A stretch of DNA of 11,790 nt from positions 1 to 11,790 of the forward strand of contig CAZWLJ010000062.1 of assembly GCA_964634605.1 (NCBI GenBank), in the 5' to 3' direction. This document shows positions 1 through 5,737 of the stretch, in pieces. Below the pieces are notes generated by a model. It worked only from the letters and a program-made list of their open reading frames with translations, was not told where the DNA came from and did not search any database. The stretch is from UPXZ01 sp964634605. Lineage in GTDB: Bacteria; Bacteroidota; Bacteroidia; Bacteroidales; Paludibacteraceae. Within the stretch, counting starts at the first letter, position 1; every line of letters begins with the position of its first letter. The position numbers and the translations under genes were made by a program.

Positions 1-42
1 TTTGTTTTGGGGTAAATCTACTCCGACAATTCTTATAGCCAT
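1..42 (-). CDS. rpsM: 30S ribosomal protein uS13, 5' end only (partial)
   Basis: Only the first 14 codons are in the window; the gene runs off the left edge. They read MAIRIVGVDLPQNK, the typical N-terminus of bacterial uS13, which binds the head of the small subunit and contacts the large subunit and P-site tRNA. The ATG is at 42 and lies 31 bases after the rpmJ stop, in an A/T-rich leader without a Shine-Dalgarno motif. The position directly after rpmJ is the usual start of the alpha part of the cluster (rpsM-rpsK-rpsD-rpoA-rplQ), the rest of which would lie outside. The identification rests on a short peptide plus gene order, and both agree. Confidence 0.9.
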   Translation of the reverse strand, partial: MAIRIVGVDLPQNK

Positions 43-73
43 AAACTATTTTTTAATTTAGCAATTAAATAAA

Positions 74-190
74 TTAACCCTGACGTTGTTTAAACTTAGG
101 ATTTTTTTTGTTAATAACATACAAGCGTCCCTTTCTGCGCACGATTTTACAATCGGCTGTACGCTTTTTAATTGATGCTCTGACTTTCAT
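74..190 (-). CDS. rpmJ: 50S ribosomal protein bL36, zinc-free form
   Basis: This 38-codon gene encodes bL36, a small basic protein of the large subunit. It begins MKVRASIKKRTADCKIVRRK and ends with the family's NPKFKQRQG-type tail. The zinc-binding form carries a CxxC pair, a third Cys and a His; here only Cys14 remains and the other ligand positions hold non-ligand residues, so it is the C-minus form usual in Bacteroidota. The length matches the 37-38 residues of the family. The ATG at 190 is the only plausible start. It follows infA after an unusually long 142-base gap holding a REP-like element and precedes rpsM, the normal order for the phylum. Confidence 0.95.
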   Translation of the reverse strand: MKVRASIKKRTADCKIVRRKGRLYVINKKNPKFKQRQG

Positions 191-332
191 AATGTATTGA
201 CTTGCCCCCAACCCCTGAAAGGGAGTTTAATGAGCACTTTTTATAATTTATTATTCTTAAAATATTATTATTTCAGATATTATACCTGACTGTGATGAAT
301 TTATCTTTTAGAGTGTAACAAGGCAGATATTC
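191..332 (-). other. infA-rpmJ intergenic gap, A/T-rich with a REP-like C/G block
   Basis: These 142 bases hold no convincing gene. The centre (about 240-310) is very A/T-rich. Bases 205-229 carry a C/G-rich block whose core resembles the one in the rpsN-rpsH gap in the opposite orientation. A TATAAT-like hexamer reads on the minus strand at 279-284, but I find no partner -35 element and no clear Bacteroidota TTTG / TAnnTTTG pair. A separate promoter for the alpha part is therefore possible but not shown. Confidence 0.6.
205..229 (+). repeat. REP-like C/G-rich element, copy 1
   Basis: On the plus strand the block reads as a C-run, AACCCCTGAAAGGGAGTTT, with a small imperfect hairpin (CCCT, loop GAA, AGGG). 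Its core aligns with the minus-strand reading of 5432-5453 (CCCCTGAAGGGGA), so the two copies sit in opposite orientations relative to transcription. C/G-rich palindromes of this kind are common between genes in Bacteroidota genomes. Membership of a genome-wide family is inferred, because only one window is visible. Confidence 0.5.
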
Positions 333-551
333 CTACTTGTACCTGAAAGATATTCTTCCTTTCGACAGATCGTAAGGTGACATTTCAACTTTCACTCTAT
401 CACCGGGCAGGATTTTTATATAGTGCATTCGCATCTTGCCGGAGATATGAGCTGTAATTACATGTCCGTTTTCCAGTTCTACCCGGAACATAGCGTTCGA
501 TAATGCTTCTATTATAGTTCCGTCCTGTTCTATTGCTTGTTGTTTTGCCAT
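333..551 (-). CDS. infA: Translation initiation factor IF-1
   Basis: A 72-residue protein, exactly the common length of IF-1, a single S1-like OB-fold domain. It binds the 30S A-site during initiation and works with IF-2 and IF-3. Diagnostic stretches are MAKQQAIEQDGTIIEAL at the N-terminus, the FRVELENGHVITAHISGKMR strand-loop, YIKILPGDRVKVEMSPYDLS and the ending GRISFRYK. The start ATG is three bases after the map stop codon, which suggests translational coupling, and the A/T-rich leader has no Shine-Dalgarno motif. The gene is complete and ordinary for its family; it precedes rpmJ as in other Bacteroidota. Confidence 0.97.
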   Translation of the reverse strand: MAKQQAIEQDGTIIEALSNAMFRVELENGHVITAHISGKMRMHYIKILPGDRVKVEMSPYDLSKGRISFRYK

Positions 552-554
552 AAA

Positions 555-1340
555 CTAAAATTCTCTGTCTCCTAAAATTTGTTCAATAAATTCAAAACTT
601 GAAAGTATGTCTGCCTTACCTTGCCTGATAGCCACCGAATGTTCGAAATGAGCTGAAGGCTTTTTATCTGCTGTACGGGTTGTCCAGCCATCCTTTTCGA
701 ATATCAGATTTCTGGTTCCAAGGTTTATCATCGGCTCAATAGCGATGGTCATACCTGACTTTAACAATATGCCATTCCCTTTCTTGCCGTAATTAGGTAC
801 TTCAGGTGATTCATGAAGTTTACGTCCTACTCCGTGACCCACCATTTCGCGAACAACTGAATAACCTCTTGACTCGCAATACGTTTGGATAGCTGAACCA
901 ATATCTCCGGTTCGTTTTCCTTCGTATGCCTGTTCAATTCCTTTATAGAGCGATTCTTTAGTTGTCCTGAGCAGATTGACTGTTTGCATATCTACCTCGC
1001 CAACACAAAACGTATATGCCGAGTCTCCGTTGAAACCGTCCTTGAGTACACCACAATCGATAGAAATAATATCACCTTCTTTCAGAATAACTTTCTCGGA
1101 AGGAATACCGTGAACAATCTGATCATTTACAGATGTACAAATCGAACCCGGGAAACCTCCGTATCCCAGAAAATTTGGAATTCCACCATTATCCCGGATG
1201 AATTCATCAGCTCTCTGGTTAAGTTTAAGAGTAGATACTCCGGGTGCAATAATTTTCGCAAGTTCAGCCAACGTTTTGGCAACCAGTAGATTACTGTTTC
1301 GCAGTAATTCTATTTCTTCATCTGATTTAAGATAAATCAT
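555..1340 (-). CDS. map: Type I methionine aminopeptidase
   Basis: This 261-residue enzyme removes the initiator methionine from nascent proteins at the ribosome. It has the pita-bread fold of type I enzymes without an N-terminal extension. The five metal ligands can be placed: Asp95 (SIDCG), Asp106 (NGDSAYT), His169 (MVGHGVG), Glu202 (IAIEPM) and Glu233 (HFEHSV). The substrate-binding histidines are His77 (VHGIP) and His176 (KLHESP). It is therefore expected to be active. The gene follows secY after 88 bases, a gap holding a long inverted repeat, and is three bases ahead of infA. adk, which often stands between secY and map in other phyla, is absent, as is normal in Bacteroidota. No Shine-Dalgarno motif precedes the ATG. 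Confidence 0.97.
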   Translation of the reverse strand: MIYLKSDEEIELLRNSNLLVAKTLAELAKIIAPGVSTLKLNQRADEFIRDNGGIPNFLGYGGFPGSICTSVNDQIVHGIPSEKVILKEGDIISIDCGVLKDGFNGDSAYTFCVGEVDMQTVNLLRTTKESLYKGIEQAYEGKRTGDIGSAIQTYCESRGYSVVREMVGHGVGRKLHESPEVPNYGKKGNGILLKSGMTIAIEPMINLGTRNLIFEKDGWTTRTADKKPSAHFEHSVAIRQGKADILSSFEFIEQILGDREF

Positions 1341-1363
1341 TTTTCGTTATGGATGTCATATCT

Positions 1364-1420
1364 CAGATTCAGGATAACAGACTTACTAATCGAAATCTGT
1401 TATCTTTTATCTGAAATCTG
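1364..1420 (-). repeat. Inverted repeat in the secY-map gap
   Basis: The 9-base arms GATAACAGA (1373-1381) and TCTGTTATC (1396-1404) are perfect complements around a 14-base loop. The outer arms CAGATT (1364-1369) and AATCTG (1415-1420), plus CAG/CTG between them, extend the pairing with one single-base and one six-base bulge. No U-run follows in the mRNA, so it does not look like an intrinsic terminator. It may be an RNA structure that limits or protects mRNA between secY and map, or a degenerate intergenic repeat built on ATCTG-type units; the function is not shown. Confidence 0.65.
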
Positions 1421-1428
1421 TATTCTGC

Positions 1429-2775
1429 TTAATAAGCCGATGCACTTCCGGTACGTCCCTTTATTCTTCCGGATTTGAGCAATCCGTCGTAATGACGCAT
1501 TAACAAGTGGCTTTCAACCTGTTGCAATGTATCCAGAACTACTCCCACAAGAATAAGCAGAGAAGTTCCTCCAAAGAACTGGGCAAACTGCTGATTGATT
1601 CCTAAAATTGTAGCAAAAGCAGGTAAAATAGCAATGAGCGCCAGGAAGAAAGATCCGGGTAATGTGATGCGTGACATGATCAAATCAAGGTATTCAGCCG
1701 TTTTCTTTCCCGGTTTGATACCCGGAATGAAACCGTTGTTGCGCTTCATATCTTCTGCCATTTGCGTAGGATTCACTGTAATAGCGGTATAGAAATAAGT
1801 AAATGCAATGATAAGCAGAGCAAAAACCAGATTATACCAGAAACTTTCGTATCGTGTAAAGTGACTCCAGAATGTTTGTGTGGCTTCAGAGTTGGAGTAT
1901 CCTGCAATTGCCAGGGGAATAAACATGATTGCCTGGGCAAAAATAATGGGCATTACTCCGGCAGCATTAACCTTCAGAGGAATGTACTGACGTACTCCAC
2001 CGTATTGTTTGTTGCCTACAATACGTTTGGCGTATTGTACCGGGATTTTTCTTGTGCCCTGCACAAGTAAGATTGCAAACATGATAACCACTATCAGAAT
2101 TACAATTTCCAACAGCAACATGACAAGACCACCACCTGCAGAGTCGGCTAAGCGGGAGCTAAACTCCTGAATAAGCGAACCCGGCAGACGTGAAATAATA
2201 CCAATCATAATGATAAAAGAAATCCCATTTCCAATACCTTTGTCAGTAATTCTTTCACCGAGCCACATCACGAACATACTTCCTGCCATCAGGATTATGG
2301 TGGAGGTAGCAATGAAAAGAAATCCTCCGGGTAAAGAAGAGCCAGCCTGAGCTACCTGTACTTTCAGGTTAGCCATATAAGAAGGACCTTGCAAAATCAG
2401 AATCAGAACGGTAAGATAACGTGTATACTGATTCATTTTTGTTCTTCCGCTTTCACCTTCACGGGATAGTTTCTGAAACTTGGGTACAGCTATGGTTAAC
2501 AACTGAATAACGATAGATGCCGATATATAAGGCATGATACCCAGTGCAAAGATTGATGCATTTTGGAATGCTCCACCAGAAAACATATCCAGCAGCGCCA
2601 TGATACCTCCGCTGGTCTGGCTTTTTAATGCAGCAAGTGCATTGGCATCCACACCCGGTATTACCACGTACGATCCGAAGCGATAAATCAGAACAAATCC
2701 AATTGTTGTGACCAATCTGTTTCGGAGATCTTCAATTCTCCAGATATTTTTTAAAGTCTCTATAAACTTCTTCAT
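1429..2775 (-). CDS. secY: Protein translocase channel subunit SecY
   Basis: A 448-residue integral inner-membrane protein forming the pore of the SecYEG export channel. About ten hydrophobic segments are visible, roughly at residues 20-40, 74-95, 117-136, 150-172, 183-198, 216-239, 272-292, 312-332, 373-392 and 400-417. The signature GERITDKGIGNGIS is at 173-186, and the cytosolic loop with basic residues around 241-262 fits the ribosome/SecA docking region. The C-terminal tail ends GRTGSASAY. The ATG at 2775 starts four bases after the rplO stop, so the two are probably translationally coupled. Its place at the end of the spc genes is standard and couples output of the export channel to ribosome production. 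Nothing is truncated. Confidence 0.98.
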   Translation of the reverse strand: MKKFIETLKNIWRIEDLRNRLVTTIGFVLIYRFGSYVVIPGVDANALAALKSQTSGGIMALLDMFSGGAFQNASIFALGIMPYISASIVIQLLTIAVPKFQKLSREGESGRTKMNQYTRYLTVLILILQGPSYMANLKVQVAQAGSSLPGGFLFIATSTIILMAGSMFVMWLGERITDKGIGNGISFIIMIGIISRLPGSLIQEFSSRLADSAGGGLVMLLLEIVILIVVIMFAILLVQGTRKIPVQYAKRIVGNKQYGGVRQYIPLKVNAAGVMPIIFAQAIMFIPLAIAGYSNSEATQTFWSHFTRYESFWYNLVFALLIIAFTYFYTAITVNPTQMAEDMKRNNGFIPGIKPGKKTAEYLDLIMSRITLPGSFFLALIAILPAFATILGINQQFAQFFGGTSLLILVGVVLDTLQQVESHLLMRHYDGLLKSGRIKGRTGSASAY

Positions 2776-2779
2776 GCTA

Positions 2780-3226
2780 TCAAATTTTTACTACTGAACC
2801 ACCGGCAGCAACGATAGCTTCTTCAGCTGTTTTTGAAAAAGCGTTGGCTTCCACCTCGAGTTTTGCAGTCAATGTACCTTTACCCAGTATTTTCACCATA
2901 GCCGATTTGGAAATATAACCGGCTTCGCGCAGTTCGTTTAATCCTATTTTGGTAAGATTTTTTGTATCTGCTATTACCTGAAGAATTTCCAGGTTAATGG
3001 CTTTGAATTCTACACGGTTGATATTTTTGAATCCGAATTTTGGTAAGCGTCTCTGGATAGGCATCTGTCCACCTTCAAAACCAACTTTGCGTGAATATCC
3101 CGAGCGTGACTTAGCTCCTTTGTGTCCTCTTGTTGATGTGCCACCCATACCAGAACCGGAACCACGTCCAATTCTTTTACGGGTTTTTACAGAACCAGTT
3201 GCAGGTGTTAAATTGCTTAAATTCAT
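2780..3226 (-). CDS. rplO: 50S ribosomal protein uL15
   Basis: A 148-residue protein with the uL15 layout. The glycine/arginine-rich N-terminal extension (about residues 1-55, with RKRIGRGSGSGMGGTSTRG and GQMPIQRRLPKFGF) threads into 23S rRNA. A globular C-terminal domain ends in GGSVVKI. It is a late-assembly protein of the large subunit. Length and motifs match the bacterial family. The ATG at 3226 follows rpmD by 40 bases; the leader is A/T-rich with no Shine-Dalgarno motif. The TGA stop is four bases before secY. Confidence 0.97.
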   Translation of the reverse strand: MNLSNLTPATGSVKTRKRIGRGSGSGMGGTSTRGHKGAKSRSGYSRKVGFEGGQMPIQRRLPKFGFKNINRVEFKAINLEILQVIADTKNLTKIGLNELREAGYISKSAMVKILGKGTLTAKLEVEANAFSKTAEEAIVAAGGSVVKI

Positions 3227-3266
3227 GTTATCTTAATATTTTTAAGTCTGAATGACGATTTTTTAC

Positions 3267-3443
3267 TTATTTAATTACTTCAACCAAGTGATGTACTTTG
3301 GCTACCATACCCAGAATCTGCGGAGTAGCTTCATGTTCAACCACGGCATGCATTTTTTTCAAACCCAATGCGTCCAGAGTTCTTTTCTGATCTTTCGGAC
3401 AGCGGATTCTGCTTCTAACCTGTTTTACTTTTATTGTTGCCAT
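3267..3443 (-). CDS. rpmD: 50S ribosomal protein uL30
   Basis: A 58-codon gene lies between rpsE and rplO. Reading from the ATG at 3443 gives MATIKVKQVRSRIRCPKDQK, then a TLDALGLKKMHAVVEHE stretch and the end HHLVEVIK followed by TAA. This is the compact bacterial uL30 (about 58-60 residues), a large-subunit protein with a ferredoxin-like fold. The pattern of a basic strand, an IRCPKDQKRTLDALGL-type helix and a conserved MVAKV segment is characteristic. The gene begins 13 bases after the rpsE stop, with no Shine-Dalgarno motif. It is short enough to be missed by length cut-offs, but it is real by order and sequence. Confidence 0.96.
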   Translation of the reverse strand: MATIKVKQVRSRIRCPKDQKRTLDALGLKKMHAVVEHEATPQILGMVAKVHHLVEVIK

Positions 3444-3456
3444 CTTGATTTCGATT

Positions 3457-3975
3457 TTATCCGTTAAATACTGTTGAAAGAGATACTCCTCTGTTTTGTG
3501 CTACCTGGTTTGCATCGCGAAGTTCGCTTAAAGCAAGTATTGTAGCTTTCACCAGATTGTGTGGGTTTGATGAACCTTTTGATTTTGCAAGTACATCGGT
3601 GATACCTACGCTTTCGAGCACGGCGCGCATAGCACCTCCTGCTTTAACACCGGTACCGTTAGTTGCTGGTTCGATGTATACTCTGGCACCACCAAATTTT
3701 GCAATCTGTTCGTGAGGTATGGTTCCGTTGAGCACTGGAACTTTAATAAGGTTCTTTTTTGCTGCTTCAGTTCCTTTAGCTATTGCTGCAGTTACTTCAC
3801 CGGCTTTACCCAGTCCCCAGCCTACTATACCATCTTCGTTTCCTACCACTACAATTGCAGAAAAGCTGAAAGTACGTCCACCTTTTGTAACCTTAGTCAC
3901 ACGGTTTACTGCTACAAGTCTGTCTTTTAATTCCAAATCGTTTGTAGTTTTTACTACGTTCATTTTTGTTGCCAT
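3457..3975 (-). CDS. rpsE: 30S ribosomal protein uS5
   Basis: A 172-residue uS5, which sits at the mRNA entry side of the small subunit and influences decoding accuracy and mRNA unwinding. The N-terminal dsRNA-binding-like domain covers about residues 16-80, with RVTKVTKGGRTFSFSAIVVV and the glycine-rich GIVGWGLGKAGEVTAAI segment. The C-terminal domain contains VYIEPATNGTGVKAGGAMR and GSSNPHNLVKAT. The family's usual length is about 165-175. The ATG at 3975 lies six bases after the rplR stop, and the leader lacks a Shine-Dalgarno motif. rpmD follows after 13 bases. No residue looks unusual. Confidence 0.98.
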   Translation of the reverse strand: MATKMNVVKTTNDLELKDRLVAVNRVTKVTKGGRTFSFSAIVVVGNEDGIVGWGLGKAGEVTAAIAKGTEAAKKNLIKVPVLNGTIPHEQIAKFGGARVYIEPATNGTGVKAGGAMRAVLESVGITDVLAKSKGSSNPHNLVKATILALSELRDANQVAQNRGVSLSTVFNG

Positions 3976-3981
3976 CGTTGA

Positions 3982-4326
3982 TTAAAATTTAAGTCCACCT
4001 TCGCGTGCAGCGTCAGCTAATTGTTTAACACGTCCGTGATAGAGATAACCGTTGCGGTCAAATACTACCTCTTTAACTCCTGCTTCCAGTGCGTTTTTTG
4101 CAATAAGTGTTCCTACTACTGCTGCCTGCTCTGTTTTAGTCATTTTATCTTTGCTTCCCAATGATGATGCAGATGCTAATGTAACACCTTTTACGTCGTC
4201 GATAATCTGAGCGTAAATCTGTGTATTACTTCTAAATACGCTTAAACGTGGTCTTTCTGCAGTGCCCGAGATTTTGGTACGGATATGGGCTTTTATTTTA
4301 CTTCTTCTATTTGTTTTATCACTCAT
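3982..4326 (-). CDS. rplR: 50S ribosomal protein uL18
   Basis: A 114-residue uL18, which with uL5 binds 5S rRNA and anchors it in the central protuberance. The basic N-terminus (RRSKIKAHIRTKISGTAERP) is followed by the conserved RLSVFRSNTQIYAQIIDD strand-helix core. The end, DRNGYLYHGRVKQLADAARE with GLKF, is the family hallmark. Length is normal. The gene stands between rplF (21-base gap) and rpsE (6-base gap), the standard spc order. No Shine-Dalgarno motif is visible upstream of the ATG at 4326. Confidence 0.98.
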   Translation of the reverse strand: MSDKTNRRSKIKAHIRTKISGTAERPRLSVFRSNTQIYAQIIDDVKGVTLASASSLGSKDKMTKTEQAAVVGTLIAKNALEAGVKEVVFDRNGYLYHGRVKQLADAAREGGLKF

Positions 4327-4347
4327 TTTTTCACAAGTTTACATAGA

Positions 4348-4899
4348 TTATTTACCTGCTGTTTTACCAGCTTTACGACGTATAACTTCACCCCGGAATT
4401 TAACACCTTTACCTTTGTAAGGTTCGGGTTTGCGAAATGAACGAATTTTTGCACAGATCTGTCCCAACAGCTGTTTGTCAACGCTTCTGAGTTTGATCAG
4501 CGGATTCTGGTTACGTTCGCTTACGGTTTCGACACTTACTTCATTGGGTAACACCAGAAAAATCGGGTGTGTATATCCTAATGATAGTTCCAGCACCTGT
4601 CCCTGACCTGATGCACGATAACCTACCCCAACCAGTTCAAGTACTTTCTCATATCCCTGAGATACGCCTGTAACCATGTTGTTTATTAAAGAACGATACA
4701 ATCCGTGATCAGCACGACTCTGTCTGTCGTCTTCGTTGCGGATTATTTTACATTCATTCCCCTCAATTTCAATCTGTACAGCCGGGCTTATTTTTTGATT
4801 TAATTCCCCTTTTGGACCTTTTACTGTTACTGTCTGGTCTTTAACCGAGATGGTAACACCTGCAGGTATTTCTATTGGTAATTTTCCTATTCTTGACAT
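4348..4899 (-). CDS. rplF: 50S ribosomal protein uL6
   Basis: A 183-residue uL6 that binds near the sarcin-ricin loop and the factor-binding site. It contains two similar domains. The N-terminus MSRIGKLPIEIPAG leads to a GPKGELN turn, and the C-terminal signature PEPYKGKGVKFRGEVIRRKA binds rRNA. An in-frame ATG at 4932 would add 11 residues and overlap rpsH by 16 bases. I chose 4899 because MSRIGKLPI is the conserved family start and a strong AGGAGG motif sits eight bases ahead of it. The gap to rpsH is then 17 bases. The strong ribosome binding site is unusual among its neighbours. Confidence 0.97.
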   Translation of the reverse strand: MSRIGKLPIEIPAGVTISVKDQTVTVKGPKGELNQKISPAVQIEIEGNECKIIRNEDDRQSRADHGLYRSLINNMVTGVSQGYEKVLELVGVGYRASGQGQVLELSLGYTHPIFLVLPNEVSVETVSERNQNPLIKLRSVDKQLLGQICAKIRSFRKPEPYKGKGVKFRGEVIRRKAGKTAGK

Positions 4900-4907
4900 T
4901 CTTTTTT

Positions 4908-4913
4908 CCTCCT
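4908..4913 (-). promoter_or_regulatory. Shine-Dalgarno site of rplF
   Basis: The minus strand reads AGGAGG within AAGGAGGAAAAAAGA directly ahead of the ATG at 4899, with an eight-base spacer. It decides the start codon over the upstream ATG at 4932. Full-strength motifs are rare in Bacteroidota and absent from most genes in this window. Confidence 0.85.
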
Positions 4914-4916
4914 TGA

Positions 4917-5312
4917 TTAATAAACGTAACACAAAACTTCACCGCCGATTTTCAGATCGACAGCTTCTTTATTAGTCATCACTCCTTTAGAAGTCGATAG
5001 AATAGCAATACCTAATCCGTTCAGTACACGTGGCATGTCTTTGTAGCCTACATACTGACGGAGACCCGGAGTAGATACTCTTTTCAAATTTTTGATTGAG
5101 TTTACTTTGTTTACAGGGTCGTATTTCAAGGCAATTTTAATTGTGCCCTGGGGTCCTTCTTCTACAAATTTGTAGTTCAGAATATAGCCTTTTTCGTGCA
5201 ATATTCTGGTCATTTCTTTTTTCAAATTGGATGCGGGAATTTCCACCACACGGTGGTTGGCTTTGATAGCATTCCGCAACCGGGTTAAATAATCTGCAAT
5301 TGGATCTGTCAT
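4917..5312 (-). CDS. rpsH: 30S ribosomal protein uS8
   Basis: A 131-residue uS8 that binds helix 21 of 16S rRNA in the platform. The N-terminus MTDPIADYLTRLRNAI and the C-terminal rRNA-binding signature (GIAILSTSKGVMTNKEAV, then GGEVLCYVY) are typical. The length is standard. In E. coli, uS8 represses the spc genes by binding mRNA near the rplE start; whether that holds here cannot be read from the protein. The gene is preceded by an unusual 141-base gap after rpsN that contains hairpins, and its own leader (AATCAATTTTT) has no Shine-Dalgarno motif. It is followed by rplF after 17 bases. Confidence 0.98.
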   Translation of the reverse strand: MTDPIADYLTRLRNAIKANHRVVEIPASNLKKEMTRILHEKGYILNYKFVEEGPQGTIKIALKYDPVNKVNSIKNLKRVSTPGLRQYVGYKDMPRVLNGLGIAILSTSKGVMTNKEAVDLKIGGEVLCYVY

Positions 5313-5328
5313 AAAAATTGATTTTAAA

Positions 5329-5350
5329 TTGATCCCGTCAATCGGGACAA
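5329..5350 (-). repeat. Hairpin-forming repeat upstream of rpsH
   Basis: On the plus strand TTGATCCCG (5329-5337) and CGGGACAA (5343-5350) pair around the five-base loop TCAAT, with one bulged A. In the mRNA this gives an eight-pair stem ending 16 bases before the rpsH start codon. TCCCG...CGGGA palindromes are common between genes in Bacteroidota, so it may be a dispersed repeat rather than an rpsH-specific regulatory site. Confidence 0.6.
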
Positions 5351-5431
5351 TATTTAATTGTGAAATCTACCTCTACGCCCTTAAACGGGAATAATGATAG
5401 TATTATTTAATTTCAACTGGTAATCAGGAAA

Positions 5432-5453
5432 TCCCCTTCAGGGGACTCAGGGG
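5432..5453 (-). repeat. REP-like C/G-rich hairpin, copy 2
   Basis: TCCCC (5432-5436), loop TTCA and GGGGA (5441-5445) form a perfect hairpin, followed by a further CTCAGGGG that could compete for the C-run. The mRNA reading, CCCCTGAAGGGGA, matches the core of the element at 205-229. It lies immediately after the rpsN stop codon, where such a hairpin could protect an upstream mRNA 3' end. The role is inferred. Confidence 0.6.
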
Positions 5454-5723
5454 TTACCAGCTGGTTTTCTTTACTCCGGGTATTAAGCCCTTGGATGCCA
5501 TTTCGCGAAACTGAATACGTGAAATACCGAATTGACGCATATATCCTTTCGGACGTCCGGTAATCTTGCAACGGTTGTGCAAACGTATTGGCGATGCATT
5601 TTTTGGTATTGCCTGTAATGCTTCATAGTCGCCTTCAGATTTCAACTGTTCACGTTTTGCAGCATATTTTGCAACCATTGCGGCTCTTTTCACCTCGCGG
5701 GCTTTCATTGATTCTTTTGCCAT
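5454..5723 (-). CDS. rpsN: 30S ribosomal protein uS14, zinc-free form
   Basis: An 89-residue uS14, a small-subunit head protein. It starts MAKESMKAREVKRAAMVAKY and ends GLIPGVKKTSW. The central signature RLHNRCKITGRPKGYMRQFG is followed by ISRIQFREMA. It has a single Cys (Cys52) and no CxxC pairs, so it is the long zinc-independent type, as opposed to the about 61-residue zinc-binding type. It begins 14 bases after rplE with an AGAGG motif five bases ahead of the ATG. After its TAA comes a C/G-rich hairpin and a 141-base gap before rpsH. Confidence 0.97.
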   Translation of the reverse strand: MAKESMKAREVKRAAMVAKYAAKREQLKSEGDYEALQAIPKNASPIRLHNRCKITGRPKGYMRQFGISRIQFREMASKGLIPGVKKTSW

Positions 5724-5728
5724 TTTAT

Positions 5729-5733
5729 CCTCT
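5729..5733 (-). promoter_or_regulatory. Probable Shine-Dalgarno site of rpsN
   Basis: The minus strand reads AAAGAGGATAAAATG; AGAGG ends five bases before the rpsN ATG. It is weaker than the sites of rplF and rplW but better than the A/T-rich leaders of most genes here. Spacing is at the short end of the usual range. Confidence 0.55.
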
Positions 5734-5737
5734 TTAA

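Larger units (their letters stand above)
5313..5453 (-). other. rpsN-rpsH intergenic gap with two hairpin elements
   Basis: These 141 bases are far longer than the neighbouring junctions and hold no convincing gene. In the mRNA a C/G-rich hairpin begins directly after the rpsN stop (5432-5453), and a second one (5329-5350) ends 16 bases before the rpsH ATG. Between them is an A/T-rich stretch with a weaker CCCGTTTAAGGGC segment (about 5378-5390). Neither hairpin is followed by a U-run, so read-through is expected. Confidence 0.65.

Noticed and set aside
279..284. TATAAT-like hexamer on the minus strand as a stand-alone promoter
   Set aside because: No matching -35 or TTTG element at proper spacing in a very A/T-rich stretch; kept only as a low-interest candidate and not annotated as a promoter.
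3232..3246. Small palindrome CTTAA-TATTT-TTAAG in the rpmD-rplO gap
   Set aside because: Only five A/T-rich pairs; expected by chance in such a leader.
3252..3467. 71-codon plus-strand open frame between rpsE and rplO
   Set aside because: The minus strand of the same bases encodes the unmistakable 58-residue uL30, which is the real gene.
3719..3985. 88-codon plus-strand open frame opposite rpsE
   Set aside because: Antisense shadow of uS5 with a low-complexity Ala/Pro/Thr composition and no family resemblance.
4900..4932. 11-residue N-terminal extension of uL6 from an ATG at 4932
   Set aside because: The extension would translate across the AGGAGG motif itself and overlap rpsH; MSRIGKLPI at 4899 is the family start.
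5432..5445. C/G hairpin after rpsN as an intrinsic terminator
   Set aside because: No U-run follows the stem in the mRNA, and the genes downstream are essential members of the same cluster.
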